Shown: piece by piece, positions 9,641-18,553 of the stretch
Numbering within the stretch: the first letter of the stretch is position 1
Layout: the number at the start of each line of letters is the position of its first letter
NCBI RefSeq assembly: GCF_013328345.1
Contig: NZ_JABULX010000005.1
Location: forward strand, 124,001-188,000
DNA from: Marinifaba aquimaris
GTDB lineage: Bacteria > Pseudomonadota > Gammaproteobacteria > Enterobacterales > Alteromonadaceae
Direction: 5' to 3'
Length of the DNA: 64,000 nucleotides
Program-made: the position numbers and the translations under genes
Notes under the pieces: generated by a model
The model's database searches: none
Told to the model about the DNA's origin: nothing
Seen by the model: the letters and a program-made list of their open reading frames with translations, nothing else

Positions 9641-9905
9641 GGGGTAATCCCCTTTAATTTTGCGGAATGTTGAGAGATAAAATATTACTAATCGAGGCAC
9701 AAATAGTGTGGTTTAGTCATCTAAAAAAGCTGTTTGCAACAAAGAGTAGTGATATTTTAGCCTCAACCCCATGGGCTGGGGCTATTTATTCCCTCTACTG
9801 CGTTATCAGACTATTCAAATAGGAATGCTATTCTCAAGTCTTCTGCCTTGTTGAGCGAAATAAATAGCCTCCAGCATTTCAAAAATTAAAAGGGAAATAC
9901 ACCCC
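9641..9905. mobile_element. Foldback MITE-like insertion
   Basis: A non-coding segment splitting the AraC-GyrI pseudogene. Its ends are imperfect terminal inverted repeats: the left end reads GGGGTAATCCCCTTTAATTTT, and the reverse complement of the right end reads GGGGTGTATTTCCCTTTTAA, both continuing into related GGAATGTTGAG / GAAATGCTGGAG. Weaker complementarity runs inward to a central hairpin at 9758-9784. No transposase ORF is inside. Borders are set from the terminal repeats and the interrupted reading frame and could be off by a few bases; target duplication is not clear. Confidence 0.7.
9758..9784. repeat. Central hairpin of the MITE-like element
   Basis: Near-perfect 12-base arms (TAGCCTCAACCC and GGGCTGGGGCTA, one mismatch and one G-T pair) around a CAT loop, at the centre of symmetry of the insertion. 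Confidence 0.7.
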
Positions 9906-10456
9906 ATTGCAAGTAAGCATAGTTGAGCGCTAAGAAACCCCCATTGCTTATCTAACGGCGCCGAAAGGATATGATGTACCAGCCATTTTCCAAACTTGGG
10001 ACAAACTACTTAATTGGGCCAAAGACAAAGGAATTTTTGATAACAACCGTTATGCGATTTGTCACGATAATCCATCGGTTACACCAATAGAAAAGTGCTG
10101 CTATCAAGCGGCAATTGAGCTGAATTCAGATACCCAAGTTTATAGCCTTTTGATACCAAAGCGTTTTCCTGCTGGCCAATATGCAAAAGCGTATTTTGAA
10201 GGTTTGGGGGATGAGGTCAGCCAGTTTTATATGGAGTTGTATTCAACTTGGTTACCTCAAAGTGGTTACGAACCTGACAATCACCCGCCGATTGGACACT
10301 ACCTCAATGACTCTCGAGCAGAAGGTGAAAACGGTATAGTGAAGATGGACCTTTACATTAAAGTAAAGCCATTAGCGCTATAGATTTGTAGCTATTACAG
10401 CCGCGGTCATATTGATGTTGGCCGCTTATTTTAAACAAGGATACAAGCAGTCAATA

Positions 10457-10993
10457 ATGGATTACCTGAACCATTTTCATCTGTTAGCTGACTATAACGG
10501 TCGGCTTAACCAACAAATTTATCAAGCGTGCCAATCACTATCGAATAATGAGTTAAATCGAGATCGCGGGGCGTTCTTTTCATCCATTTTAGCCACGCTT
10601 AATCATATCTTAGTCGGTGATTTAATTTGGCTAAATCGCTTCTCGACACACAGTAAAAACTATACTGCATTAGCTGATTTAGCCGATATTGGTCGTCCGC
10701 AATCATTAGACCAAGTGTTATTTACTGAGCTAACGACCTACTGGCAAGCAAGATCGAGCTTAGATAATAAAATTAGCACTTGGGTAAAGCAGCAATTATC
10801 CGAGCAAGACCTGACGCGTGGGCTGAGTTATTGCAACATGGCTGGGCAGCGTAGTTGTCAGAATTTTGCTGAACTGGTGAGTCATTTCTTTAATCATCAA
10901 ACTCACCACAGAGGGCAAGTATCTACCTTGTTATCACAACAAGGTATCGATATTGGGGTAACCGACTTTTTGTTCGATATACCCAAGCTGTGA
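10457..10993 (+). CDS. DinB family protein (YfiT/DinB four-helix, putative metal enzyme)
   Basis: 178 aa, four-helix-bundle DinB superfamily. Starts 'MDYLNHFHLLADYNGRLNQ'. The three metal-ligand histidines expected for the fold are visible: one in 'TLNHILVGDLIWLNRF' and two in 'SHFFNHQTHHRGQVSTLL'. The ATG at 10457 is chosen because family members begin at this MDYL, although a TTG/ATG lies 45/42 bases upstream and the SD is weak. This is a metal-dependent thiol S-transferase-like fold, not DNA polymerase IV. It follows the AraC-GyrI pseudogene by about 70 bases. Confidence 0.85.
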   Translation: MDYLNHFHLLADYNGRLNQQIYQACQSLSNNELNRDRGAFFSSILATLNHILVGDLIWLNRFSTHSKNYTALADLADIGRPQSLDQVLFTELTTYWQARSSLDNKISTWVKQQLSEQDLTRGLSYCNMAGQRSCQNFAELVSHFFNHQTHHRGQVSTLLSQQGIDIGVTDFLFDIPKL

Positions 10994-11118
10994 TAGGGAA
11001 TGCGTTTCATTTAGCCATGCGATAGGGTGAGTGGCTGACAAAAAAGGTTGAGCTAATTGGGCAATGTCTGCGTAGATACTACCCTATACAGACATTTTAG
11101 TTCGATTTTGTAGGTGAT

Positions 11119-12453
11119 ATGAAAGGTAAAAAAGTACCCACTTCCAAGTTAGCCCGTTTTGGTAAATTAGGTGGCTTAGCAGCACAAGTCGCGGGCAATG
11201 TATTGGTGGGTGGCGCCAAACAACTTTCAAAAGGTCGTTCACCTAAATTATCTGAATTGGTATTACAGCCAAAGAACATTGAGAATTTGGCAGATAAGTT
11301 AGCACAACTTCGCGGTGCTGCGATGAAAGTGGGCCAGCTGTTATCTATGGATGCAGGTGATCTATTACCTGAAGAACTCAGTCAGCTGCTGAGCAAATTG
11401 CGATCTGACGCGCACCCTATGCCGCACAAACAGCTTATCCAAGTATTGAATGAGAACTGGGGCCATGATTGGCTCGATCAGTTTAGTCACTTCGAACTTA
11501 GGCCGTTTGCCTCTGCTTCTATTGGTCAGGTCCACCTTGCTTATACCGAACGCGGCGCCAAACTGGCGGTTAAAGTACAGTATCCCGGTGTGCGTGAATC
11601 CATTGATGCCGATGTTGATAACGTTGCTAAATTACTCAAGTTATCGGGCTTAGTGCCAGAGCAAATTGAGTTAGATACCTTGCTTGAAGAAGCCAAAAAA
11701 CAGCTGAAAGTGGAAGCTGATTATCAGCAAGAAGCGGCTTTTGTTCGTCGTTATTTTTCTGCGCTTAATCAAAACTCGCACTTTGTTATTCCTGAAGTGT
11801 TGTTGGGTAAAAGTACTGAAAACATCTTAATGATGTCTTACCTTGACGGGCAAGTGATTGATAAAGCGGTAGGTCAGCCACAAGTACAAAGGGATCACAT
11901 TGCGACTCAGTTAATTAAACTGTTTTTTGCCGAGCTCTTTGACTTTAAATTGATGCAAACCGATCCCAATTTTGCCAATTACTTGTATCAAGCCAATACC
12001 CGTCAGATTGTGTTGCTTGATTTTGGCGCAACACGAGAAATTCCTGATGCCATCAGCGCTGGATACTTGGCGCTTATTCACGCAGCCAGTGTTGGTGATG
12101 AAGAGGCAATGAAAGCAGCTGCAGGTCAAATAGGCTTTTTTAAACAAGATATCGAAGCCGACTATTTACAGCAAATTTTAGCTATTTTCCAATTAGCCAC
12201 AGAGCCTTTACGTACCGAAGGCGAATACGATTTTGCCGCAACAGATTTAGCCTATCGTATTAAACAAGCCGGGATGGCAATTAACCGCAGACAAGACCAG
12301 TGGCACACCCCACCTGTTGATGCTATTTTCATTCACCGCAAGTTAGCCGGACTCTACTTATTAGCGGCAAAATTAAAAGCAAAAGTTGATGTCAAAGGGT
12401 TGTTTGCGCCTTACTGCGCAAAGTTAGAGAAGTCGGCAGAAATAACCAATTAA
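11119..12453 (+). CDS. ABC1/AarF (UbiB-like) atypical kinase family protein
   Basis: 444 aa protein of the ABC1/ADCK/UbiB family, which supports quinone biosynthesis through an atypical kinase-like ATPase fold. Seen: the KxGQ motif in 'AAMKVGQLLSMDAGD', an A-rich nucleotide loop 'RPFASASIGQVHLAY' with the ion-pair Lys in 'LAVKVQYPGV', and 'LMQTDPNFANYLYQ' / 'IVLLDFGATREIP' equivalent to catalytic loop and DFG. No C-terminal TM pair as in UbiB is obvious, so it is closer to the soluble ABC1 proteins. Convergent with the next gene. Confidence 0.88.
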   Translation: MKGKKVPTSKLARFGKLGGLAAQVAGNVLVGGAKQLSKGRSPKLSELVLQPKNIENLADKLAQLRGAAMKVGQLLSMDAGDLLPEELSQLLSKLRSDAHPMPHKQLIQVLNENWGHDWLDQFSHFELRPFASASIGQVHLAYTERGAKLAVKVQYPGVRESIDADVDNVAKLLKLSGLVPEQIELDTLLEEAKKQLKVEADYQQEAAFVRRYFSALNQNSHFVIPEVLLGKSTENILMMSYLDGQVIDKAVGQPQVQRDHIATQLIKLFFAELFDFKLMQTDPNFANYLYQANTRQIVLLDFGATREIPDAISAGYLALIHAASVGDEEAMKAAAGQIGFFKQDIEADYLQQILAIFQLATEPLRTEGEYDFAATDLAYRIKQAGMAINRRQDQWHTPPVDAIFIHRKLAGLYLLAAKLKAKVDVKGLFAPYCAKLEKSAEITN

Positions 12454-12473
12454 TGGCTATTTCAGCCTGATGA

Positions 12474-12917
12474 TTACTTACTTAATAACTCATTGACCTT
12501 CGCTTGGTCTGCGTAGTTAGCGTAATTTGTTAACGCTTTCATCGTTGCTGGATTTGTCATTAACTCTTGCATTGCCACTTGGCCAACTAATTCAAATGCT
12601 TTTTGAATCGCTAAAGGGTCAACTTTATTGGCGGCTACTAACTCTTTTGGACAATTAACAGTGAGTAATTTAGTGATCAGCTCACCTACATACTTATCAC
12701 TTGTATCTACATCGTTAGGTGTTGCCTTTAAATACTGATTAATTTCAGGGTGTGAACCAATAGCGAAATAAATCCACTTAGCGAGTTGCTTTCTTTCCTT
12801 GCCATTTAATGAATCGACTAAACATGTGCCGAGTTGCTCGGTTGGTGTTGCAGCAGTAGCAACTGACGTAGAAAGTAAGCCAATTGCCAGGACCATCATT
12901 TTTGCAAAATGATTCAT
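12474..12917 (-). CDS. Exported small helical protein of unknown function
   Basis: 147 aa with a clear signal peptide (cleavage near VATAA-TP). The mature part is about 120 residues, mostly helical, with two cysteines ('GTCLVDSLNGKERKQLAKW' and 'LTVNCPKEL') that may form a disulfide. GGAG precedes the ATG by 8 bases. No family recognised with certainty. It lies alone, convergent with the ABC1 kinase gene, whose stop is 20 bases away. Confidence 0.7.
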   Translation of the reverse strand: MNHFAKMMVLAIGLLSTSVATAATPTEQLGTCLVDSLNGKERKQLAKWIYFAIGSHPEINQYLKATPNDVDTSDKYVGELITKLLTVNCPKELVAANKVDPLAIQKAFELVGQVAMQELMTNPATMKALTNYANYADQAKVNELLSK

Positions 12918-13068
12918 ATTAATACTCCATCTTGTTGTCGTTGTTATTATTTTAAGGACTGAATCTAACCAAGGTAAATTAATCAGAATTACTTAATTAT
13001 TATAAGGTTAGGTAGTTTCAATTAGAGTTTAATGGTTGTGAGTAGCATTTACGAGTGATAAATGTCAC

Positions 13069-13611
13069 TTAACACTGATCGGTTTGAATTGTTAATAACG
13101 GTGCAGCTGGTGTCACTGTGACTGGGTTTTCGTAACGAATTTGGCAGCGAAAATTCCCCCCTTTTTGGCTGTAGTCTTCAGTGAAAAAGATATAAATCTG
13201 ATTATTACTGGTTGATTTATCGGTGAAGAATTTAGCGGAACTGCGATTGCGCCTTGCTGTATTGCGATCGACGGCGTCTATATCTAACCAAGCGAGCACT
13301 TGGTTGTTGATATCGACAAAAGTATCACGGCCATTAACGGCAGGGTAGCCATTGTATAATGTGATGGTTTCGCCGTTTATTTCTATGCTGCCTGAACCGG
13401 TATTTTGACCATTAATTTGCGCTTTCGCATAAATTAACGTCAAACCGCTTTTCATCGATGCTGCCACAGCTTCTAAGCTGGTTACTTTGGCGTCATCCGC
13501 AATATCAACAAACTTGGGCGCAGTGGTCACCGCGACAATGCCAATGATGACAATGACGCTAACTAGTTCAATCAGGGTGAACCCTTGTGTTGTCGAATGC
13601 GTATTTTTCAT
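13069..13611 (-). CDS. Type IV prepilin-like protein (MSHA/pseudopilin type)
   Basis: 180 aa class III signal peptide protein: short leader ending TTQG, then FTLIELVSVIVIIGIVAV, the prepilin peptidase site with Glu5 retained. This is followed by the alpha1 spine and a C-terminal globular domain with a Cys pair ('NFRCQIRYENP' and the last residue Cys), as in MSHA major/minor pilins. It is an orphan: no pilus assembly genes lie nearby, so it is either a minor pilin used by a system elsewhere or a relocated duplicate. SD is weak. Confidence 0.85.
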   Translation of the reverse strand: MKNTHSTTQGFTLIELVSVIVIIGIVAVTTAPKFVDIADDAKVTSLEAVAASMKSGLTLIYAKAQINGQNTGSGSIEINGETITLYNGYPAVNGRDTFVDINNQVLAWLDIDAVDRNTARRNRSSAKFFTDKSTSNNQIYIFFTEDYSQKGGNFRCQIRYENPVTVTPAAPLLTIQTDQC

Positions 13612-13792
13612 AGAGTGATCAGAAGGCTAACTGACTGTTCAGTATTACCTAGCTCTTAATTTATTTTTGCTCTGCTTTTAAAGCTAGAGCAGTAACGAGA
13701 TAAGTCAATTGACTTAATTTAAATTAACCTACTGATAGCACTACTTTTATCTGGTTTTTTATTGTTGTTTTTTCAGGCAAACTCAGCTCAAA

Positions 13793-16138
13793 ATGCTAAT
13801 CTTAAGTGAAAGTGACAGGGAGTGTTCGTCAGTGCCAAGTAATCAAAGGTTTTGCTTAATATCGAGCTTGTTGGGGCTGTGTTTACAGCTGCCTATCAGT
13901 ACGGCTTTTGCTGACGATGATGACTTGTTTGATTTGCCGCTTGAGCAATTGATGAAAATTGAGGTAACGACACGCAAGCGAGCTGAGTCGATTGAACAAT
14001 TACCTGCCGCCTTTTCTACCTATCAAAAAGATCAGTTTGATATCCTCCCTGCAAATCGTTTTGAAACCAGCATTTACCGTATTCCAGGTCTAGTAGCTAA
14101 TGCGGATAACCCGATTGAACCCAATTTATTTATGCGCGGTGCGGGCAGTGATATCGAAAGTGCTTCGGCTAATTCTTCAGTGGGGATCTTTCTCGATGGT
14201 ATTTACTTACCAAGAGCGACTGGTTATCAACTGAGCTTACACGATATTCAGCAAATAGAGGTACTCAAAGGTCCTCAGGGTGTTCTGTACGGAAAAAATG
14301 TCAGTGGTGGCATTATTAACTTTGTCAGTAACAAAGCCGAGCAAGCTAACTATGGCACCGCTGATTTAGTATTGGGCGAAGATGATAAGATTCAGTTTAA
14401 TGCGGTACTTAACCAGGCTGTAAATGACGATGTAGCCGTCAGACTGGCGGTAAATCACGACCAGCAGTCAGGCTATGCATTTAATGAGTTTACCCAGTCT
14501 GAGATGGATGATGATGCGCATTGGAGTGTGCAATCAAAACTCAATTGGCAGCTAACAACAGACTCAACACTCGATTTAACTTGGTTAGTGCAAAGTGATC
14601 AAAGTAATGGACCTTGGGTTGATATCGCTATTCCCTCTGAGCAAAACCAAGCATTGAAAAATAACAGTATTCGCCGTGGCAAAAATAATCTAGACGGTGA
14701 AATTGATACTGAGCTGCAAGCTGTGGTTGCTAAATATCAACACGTTTTTAACGAGATGACCTTGAGCTCCAACACCGCTTGGGTCAATGGTGATTTTAGT
14801 TACAGTAATAATGATGCTGGTAGCTTTATCGACTTTGGTGCTTTACCCATGACCCCAAGTGGTTTGGTCGATTTTTCTGACCCCAGTTACGATCCCAGCT
14901 ACCTTAACGATGACTTTTACATCAATAATAAATCCGAAGAGGTAAGTAGTTGGTCACAAGAAGTTTTACTCGCTATCGACGGACAATTTGACTGGTTACT
15001 TGGCGGTTATTTTTTATCTGAAAAAGTCACCAGGTTGGAAAACCCTGAATATTTCTTTTCCAATTTTTACAGCCAAGGCAGTGAAATCAGTGATAGCCGC
15101 TCAGATAATCAGACATTAGGGCTGTTTGTCGATATTGCTTATCCTTTACGCGATGATCTCATTTTGCACACGGCGCTACGTTACACTCGAGATGAAAAAG
15201 ACTTTAGCCTATCTCGCGCAGTAAACAATGACCCGCTTGGTCAGCCATTGGTTGATGACATGGGTCAACAAACGACTCGTTTTGATATTACAGACGATGA
15301 AACTTGGGCTGCGTGGACGCCGTCAGCCTCACTAAGTTGGCAATACAATGAACAGTTAAATGTTTATCTGAGCTATAGTCGCGGCTTTCGCAGTGGCGGT
15401 TGGAATGGTGAGGGTACAACATCGCCCCAACAAGCAACGCTGACGTATGATGAAGAATTTGCCGACAGTTACGAATTGGGCTTTAGGCACGAATCAGCAG
15501 ATAGCAAAGCCTTTACTCAGTTGAACTTCTTCTGGACCGAGTACGATGATTTACAGACTCAGCAATTAGTACAAGTCTCAGGAAGTGACACGCCAGATAA
15601 CCTTATTGCTAATGCCAGTAGCGCAAGCGTTGCAGGTGTAGAGTTTGAAACCGCCATTGAATTTGACAGCGCATCCACATTGATTTTGCGTTACGCCTAT
15701 ATGGATAGCGAAATTAATTCCAACCTGTGGCAAACCGACAGTCAATACGACCCGAGTTGTGATTGTTCGATTAACTATGTCACTAACTTATCAGGTAACC
15801 AGCTGCGTCGAACGCCTGAGCATAGCGCCAGTGTCGATCTCAATATTCGACTAATGGACTCAACACAAGGCTCGCTGAACTGGTTAAGCCATTATGCTTA
15901 TACGGGCAAGTATTACTTAGATAACGATAATAACCACCGCACTCAAGTGGATGCATTTGAACTGCTCGATATGCGCTTGCGCTATCAACCACAGCAAGGC
16001 GACTGGTATGTACAGCTGTGGTTAAAAAATGCGTTGGATGAAGATATTGCCATAGGTGTGACCGATGTCTTAGACAGTGTACTCGTCACGTATGCCGCGC
16101 CTAGAACAATGGGTATTGGCTTAGGTTACACTTGGTAA
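13793..16138 (+). CDS. TonB-dependent receptor
   Basis: 781 aa outer-membrane gated beta-barrel. Signal peptide ends near AFA-DDDD. The plug domain begins at 'IEVTTRKRAESIEQLPAAFS' and includes 'VEVLKGPQGVLYGKNVSGG' (residues about 160-178), the standard plug signature. The barrel ends with the Trp-terminated strand 'GIGLGYTW'. The large family to which it belongs takes up siderophores, sugars or unknown ligands, so the ligand cannot be assigned. A GTG at 13832 with AGGGAG 9 bases upstream is a credible alternative start that would shorten the leader. No uptake partners are adjacent. Confidence 0.9.
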   Translation: MLILSESDRECSSVPSNQRFCLISSLLGLCLQLPISTAFADDDDLFDLPLEQLMKIEVTTRKRAESIEQLPAAFSTYQKDQFDILPANRFETSIYRIPGLVANADNPIEPNLFMRGAGSDIESASANSSVGIFLDGIYLPRATGYQLSLHDIQQIEVLKGPQGVLYGKNVSGGIINFVSNKAEQANYGTADLVLGEDDKIQFNAVLNQAVNDDVAVRLAVNHDQQSGYAFNEFTQSEMDDDAHWSVQSKLNWQLTTDSTLDLTWLVQSDQSNGPWVDIAIPSEQNQALKNNSIRRGKNNLDGEIDTELQAVVAKYQHVFNEMTLSSNTAWVNGDFSYSNNDAGSFIDFGALPMTPSGLVDFSDPSYDPSYLNDDFYINNKSEEVSSWSQEVLLAIDGQFDWLLGGYFLSEKVTRLENPEYFFSNFYSQGSEISDSRSDNQTLGLFVDIAYPLRDDLILHTALRYTRDEKDFSLSRAVNNDPLGQPLVDDMGQQTTRFDITDDETWAAWTPSASLSWQYNEQLNVYLSYSRGFRSGGWNGEGTTSPQQATLTYDEEFADSYELGFRHESADSKAFTQLNFFWTEYDDLQTQQLVQVSGSDTPDNLIANASSASVAGVEFETAIEFDSASTLILRYAYMDSEINSNLWQTDSQYDPSCDCSINYVTNLSGNQLRRTPEHSASVDLNIRLMDSTQGSLNWLSHYAYTGKYYLDNDNNHRTQVDAFELLDMRLRYQPQQGDWYVQLWLKNALDEDIAIGVTDVLDSVLVTYAAPRTMGIGLGYTW

Positions 16139-16145
16139 TGAGCAA

Positions 16146-16184
16146 AAAATAAAAAGGCTAAAACCATCCATTGATTTAGCCTTT
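16146..16184 (-). terminator. Convergent terminator between TonB receptor and membrane gene pair
   Basis: AAAGGCTAAA (16153-16162) and TTTAGCCTTT (16175-16184) form a 10-bp stem. The T-rich tail is on the minus strand, so it best serves the leftward membrane-protein operon, though the stem works both ways. Confidence 0.65.
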
Positions 16185-16320
16185 GCACAGGGAGAAAAAC
16201 CCAAGTTACATAATCAACACGCTTTCTATTGGAAGTGTCTTAACGACATAGATCATTACGCGTGGGTCACTGATAATCGATCAACTTAATGTTAAAAAAA
16301 TGTAAATTATTTTTAATGCT

Positions 16321-16908
16321 TCAGTCAGGTCGATAAGGTTCTTCTCTTGGCAAGTAACTGACCAAGAGCTTGAAATAGAGTAGGGGCAAAAACCACTCCA
16401 TGCCGGGTGGAATAGATAAGGCATAAAAGCTCAATACCAAAGCGAAAATATACATCATCTGAGCTACCGGCCGTTGCAAATACACAGGCACACTTAAGAT
16501 ACACAAAGCAGCGATCATCAAGAATAAAGCGGATGCTGCGAACCACAGCCAATTCATCGATACAAACAACCAAGCGACGATCAATAAGTGAATAATATGT
16601 GTGGCGACAAACTTTATGTGGCTTGCTTTTGTTTGCTCTGCTCTGTGATACCAACGCTTAGCACTGGAGGTTGCATTCGTTAGAATACCGCCCACCATAT
16701 CACCAGCAAATAATCCGCAAACGAGGTACTGCCAGCCAGACCAATTTAGTTCATAGAAATAAGCGTAACTGGGGGCTAGCACCATGACTAAAACAGGCAA
16801 GACATATTGAATGATTTGCTCTGCTTTGGTGGCACCTGGACCAATGAATTTATCAAAGCTGCCATTTAGGCCTGTCCTTGGTGCGGGATAGTTCCAATCT
16901 ATTTTCAT
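16321..16908 (-). CDS. Conserved-type multi-pass membrane protein, unknown function
   Basis: 195 aa with roughly six hydrophobic segments. Notable conserved-looking residues: 'FIGPGATKAEQIIQYVLP', 'GDMVGGILTNATSSAKRWYH' and 'YLQRPVAQMMYIFA'. I recognise the pattern of a widespread uncharacterised inner-membrane family but no function. AAAGG lies 7 bases before the ATG. It follows the 150-aa membrane gene by 14 bases and is probably cotranscribed with it. Confidence 0.75.
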   Translation of the reverse strand: MKIDWNYPAPRTGLNGSFDKFIGPGATKAEQIIQYVLPVLVMVLAPSYAYFYELNWSGWQYLVCGLFAGDMVGGILTNATSSAKRWYHRAEQTKASHIKFVATHIIHLLIVAWLFVSMNWLWFAASALFLMIAALCILSVPVYLQRPVAQMMYIFALVLSFYALSIPPGMEWFLPLLYFKLLVSYLPREEPYRPD

Positions 16909-16922
16909 TGACTGCCTTTAAT

Positions 16923-17375
16923 TTAATGACTGGACAAGACGATGTAACACAACAGCATGCCTAAAAAGGTCAGGCCATGAGGCAGGACAACATGAGGCCA
17001 AAACATAATGCGATAAAACCGCGAGCGCGGTTGGTTGTTATAGGATTGATTCCAGGTGTGACACATTTGAAAGACAGTAATATCGGGTAGCTCCCCTGCC
17101 ATATACTCTTCAATTTGCTTAATGCGACGATAGTTAGCGTATTGAAAGTTTTTCCAATAAGTATCGATATACCAAAACAACAAGCTGGCTAATGATGCAA
17201 ATAACAGTAATTCGTAATGTTTAGTAAAAGCACCTGCACCACCTAACGTACCGGCTAGTGTCACGTTCCACGCTTTTATTGTCAGTGATTTAGCATCAAA
17301 TGACTCGACCACTTGGTTTAGGTGAAAGTACTCTTTTTCGAGTAAATTGAGTTGTTGCTCGGCAGTTAAATCCAT
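16923..17375 (-). CDS. Two-TM membrane protein with N-terminal coiled region, unknown function
   Basis: 150 aa. Residues 1-35 are charged/helical, leading into 'SFDAKSLTIKAWNVTLAG', a recurrent motif preceding a TM hairpin (about residues 38-75) in an uncharacterised family. A polar central region 'YRRIKQIEEYMAGELPD' and a final TM segment near the C terminus follow. AAGGAT precedes the ATG by 6 bases. First gene of a two-gene unit with the 195-aa membrane protein. The 2-TM architecture resembles small membrane effectors, but nothing nearby supports a defence role. Confidence 0.72.
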   Translation of the reverse strand: MDLTAEQQLNLLEKEYFHLNQVVESFDAKSLTIKAWNVTLAGTLGGAGAFTKHYELLLFASLASLLFWYIDTYWKNFQYANYRRIKQIEEYMAGELPDITVFQMCHTWNQSYNNQPRSRFYRIMFWPHVVLPHGLTFLGMLLCYIVLSSH

Positions 17376-17507
17376 TGTGCATCCTTGTCTTTTTCTTCGC
17401 TTAGCTAAGACGGTTTTGACCTTATATTAAGTGTTTACTTTAACTAAGATTAATAGCCCTGTCTTAGCTTATTGGAGAAAAATAACAAATCAATTTCAGT
17501 GACTTAA

Positions 17508-18422
17508 CTAGTTAACTAATGGTTGCTGTACGTTGATCTCAGGGCTGTATTTCTTAGCGATCCAATCGGCAAAAAAATCGATACACAGGTTCAGCTTTTG
17601 CGGCAAATGGTGCCTTGCAGGATAAAGCGCATAGAGTTTTAGCTCGGGTGTATCGCTATTCGGCAAAAGTTCAACTAACCTGCCATTGGCCAATTGATGG
17701 CGGCAGCTAAAATCAGGCATCATGGCGACACCTAAGCTGTCTTCGACAAACTGCCTAATAAATATGATGTTGTTGGCTTTAAGGTTGCCTTCAACACTGA
17801 TGCCTTGGTCGATTGGCCAAGCACTCTTACCTAAGCGATAACTGTAAATAAGGCAGTTGTGATGGTTTAAGTCATCAATCGACTTTATTTTGGGGTTGTT
17901 GGCAACATAGTCAGGACTAGCGCAAAGTCTATACTTAAAGGTATGCAAGTGCTTACCTATATAATCTGACATAATAGGTTGGCTCGAAACCCTGAAACCT
18001 AAATCAAAACCTTGCTCAACTAAATCTAATCGTTCATCACCTAAGTGAATATCGAGTTCTACACCCGGGTAAGCACGGCTAAAGTCACTAAATAACTGGT
18101 TTAAGTCGGTTAGCCCTAATGACATAGGGATATTGATTTTCAAGTTGCCGCTGATTTCACCTTGGTTTTGCTTTAGCGTTTGTTCAACTTGTTCTATTTG
18201 TCTGAGGGTTGAGTAACAAAGCTTGAGGTAATCACGACCAGCGTCGGTCATGTGGATATGGCGAGTTGAGCGCTGTAATAAGCGAATACCAAGATGGTCT
18301 TCTAATTGTTTAATCGCTTTACTGACGGCTGATTTACTGGTTTCAAACTGCTCGGCAACTGCGGTAAAACTACCTACTTCTGCCAACTCAGTAAAATAAG
18401 TCATGGCTTTGAGTTTATCCAT
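17508..18422 (-). CDS. LysR family transcriptional regulator
   Basis: 304 aa LTTR. N-terminal winged HTH ('FTELAEVGSFTAVAEQFE', 'SKSAVSKAIKQLEDHLG', 'RLLQRSTRHIHMTDAGRDY') and C-terminal substrate-binding domain ('VDLDIHLGDERLDLVEQGF'-like region). The ATG at 18422 (GGAAAC just upstream) is preferred over a longer start at 18449. It is divergent from the GST/NTF2-like/tautomerase operon, the usual arrangement for a LysR controlling its neighbour, so activation of that operon by an aromatic or electrophilic ligand is a reasonable inference. Confidence 0.9.
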   Translation of the reverse strand: MDKLKAMTYFTELAEVGSFTAVAEQFETSKSAVSKAIKQLEDHLGIRLLQRSTRHIHMTDAGRDYLKLCYSTLRQIEQVEQTLKQNQGEISGNLKINIPMSLGLTDLNQLFSDFSRAYPGVELDIHLGDERLDLVEQGFDLGFRVSSQPIMSDYIGKHLHTFKYRLCASPDYVANNPKIKSIDDLNHHNCLIYSYRLGKSAWPIDQGISVEGNLKANNIIFIRQFVEDSLGVAMMPDFSCRHQLANGRLVELLPNSDTPELKLYALYPARHHLPQKLNLCIDFFADWIAKKYSPEINVQQPLVN

Positions 18423-18553
18423 ATTGTTTCCATTTTCGCTACATACCATTTCCTTTCAGGTTATATATCAAGCTATCGAGTTTGCCTACACTGCTTTCGT
18501 CGGTCGAGATGAAGACCAAGCTGAACTTACAAAGTATGACCAAGGAGTGTTTT

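Larger units (their letters stand above)
9164..10383 (+). pseudogene. Broken AraC-family regulator with GyrI-like domain
   Basis: Remnant of an AraC-GyrI type regulator. From the ATG at 9164 the frame reads 'MDINQSSLAYYQQRINKALD', then shifts near 9245-9252 into the frame of 'LSLDEIAEQSHFSTYHFHRI' (AraC helix-turn-helix). A TAA at 9436-9438 replaces a codon in 'GGF-SSANFAKAFKSYFG'. The reading continues to about 9639, where a roughly 265-bp foldback element interrupts it. After the element the GyrI-like effector domain resumes at 9907 ('LQVSIVER'), meets a TAA at 9931, and ends at 10381-10383 ('DLYIKVKPLAL'). With two nonsense codons, a frameshift and an insertion it cannot make the full protein. 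Confidence 0.85.
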
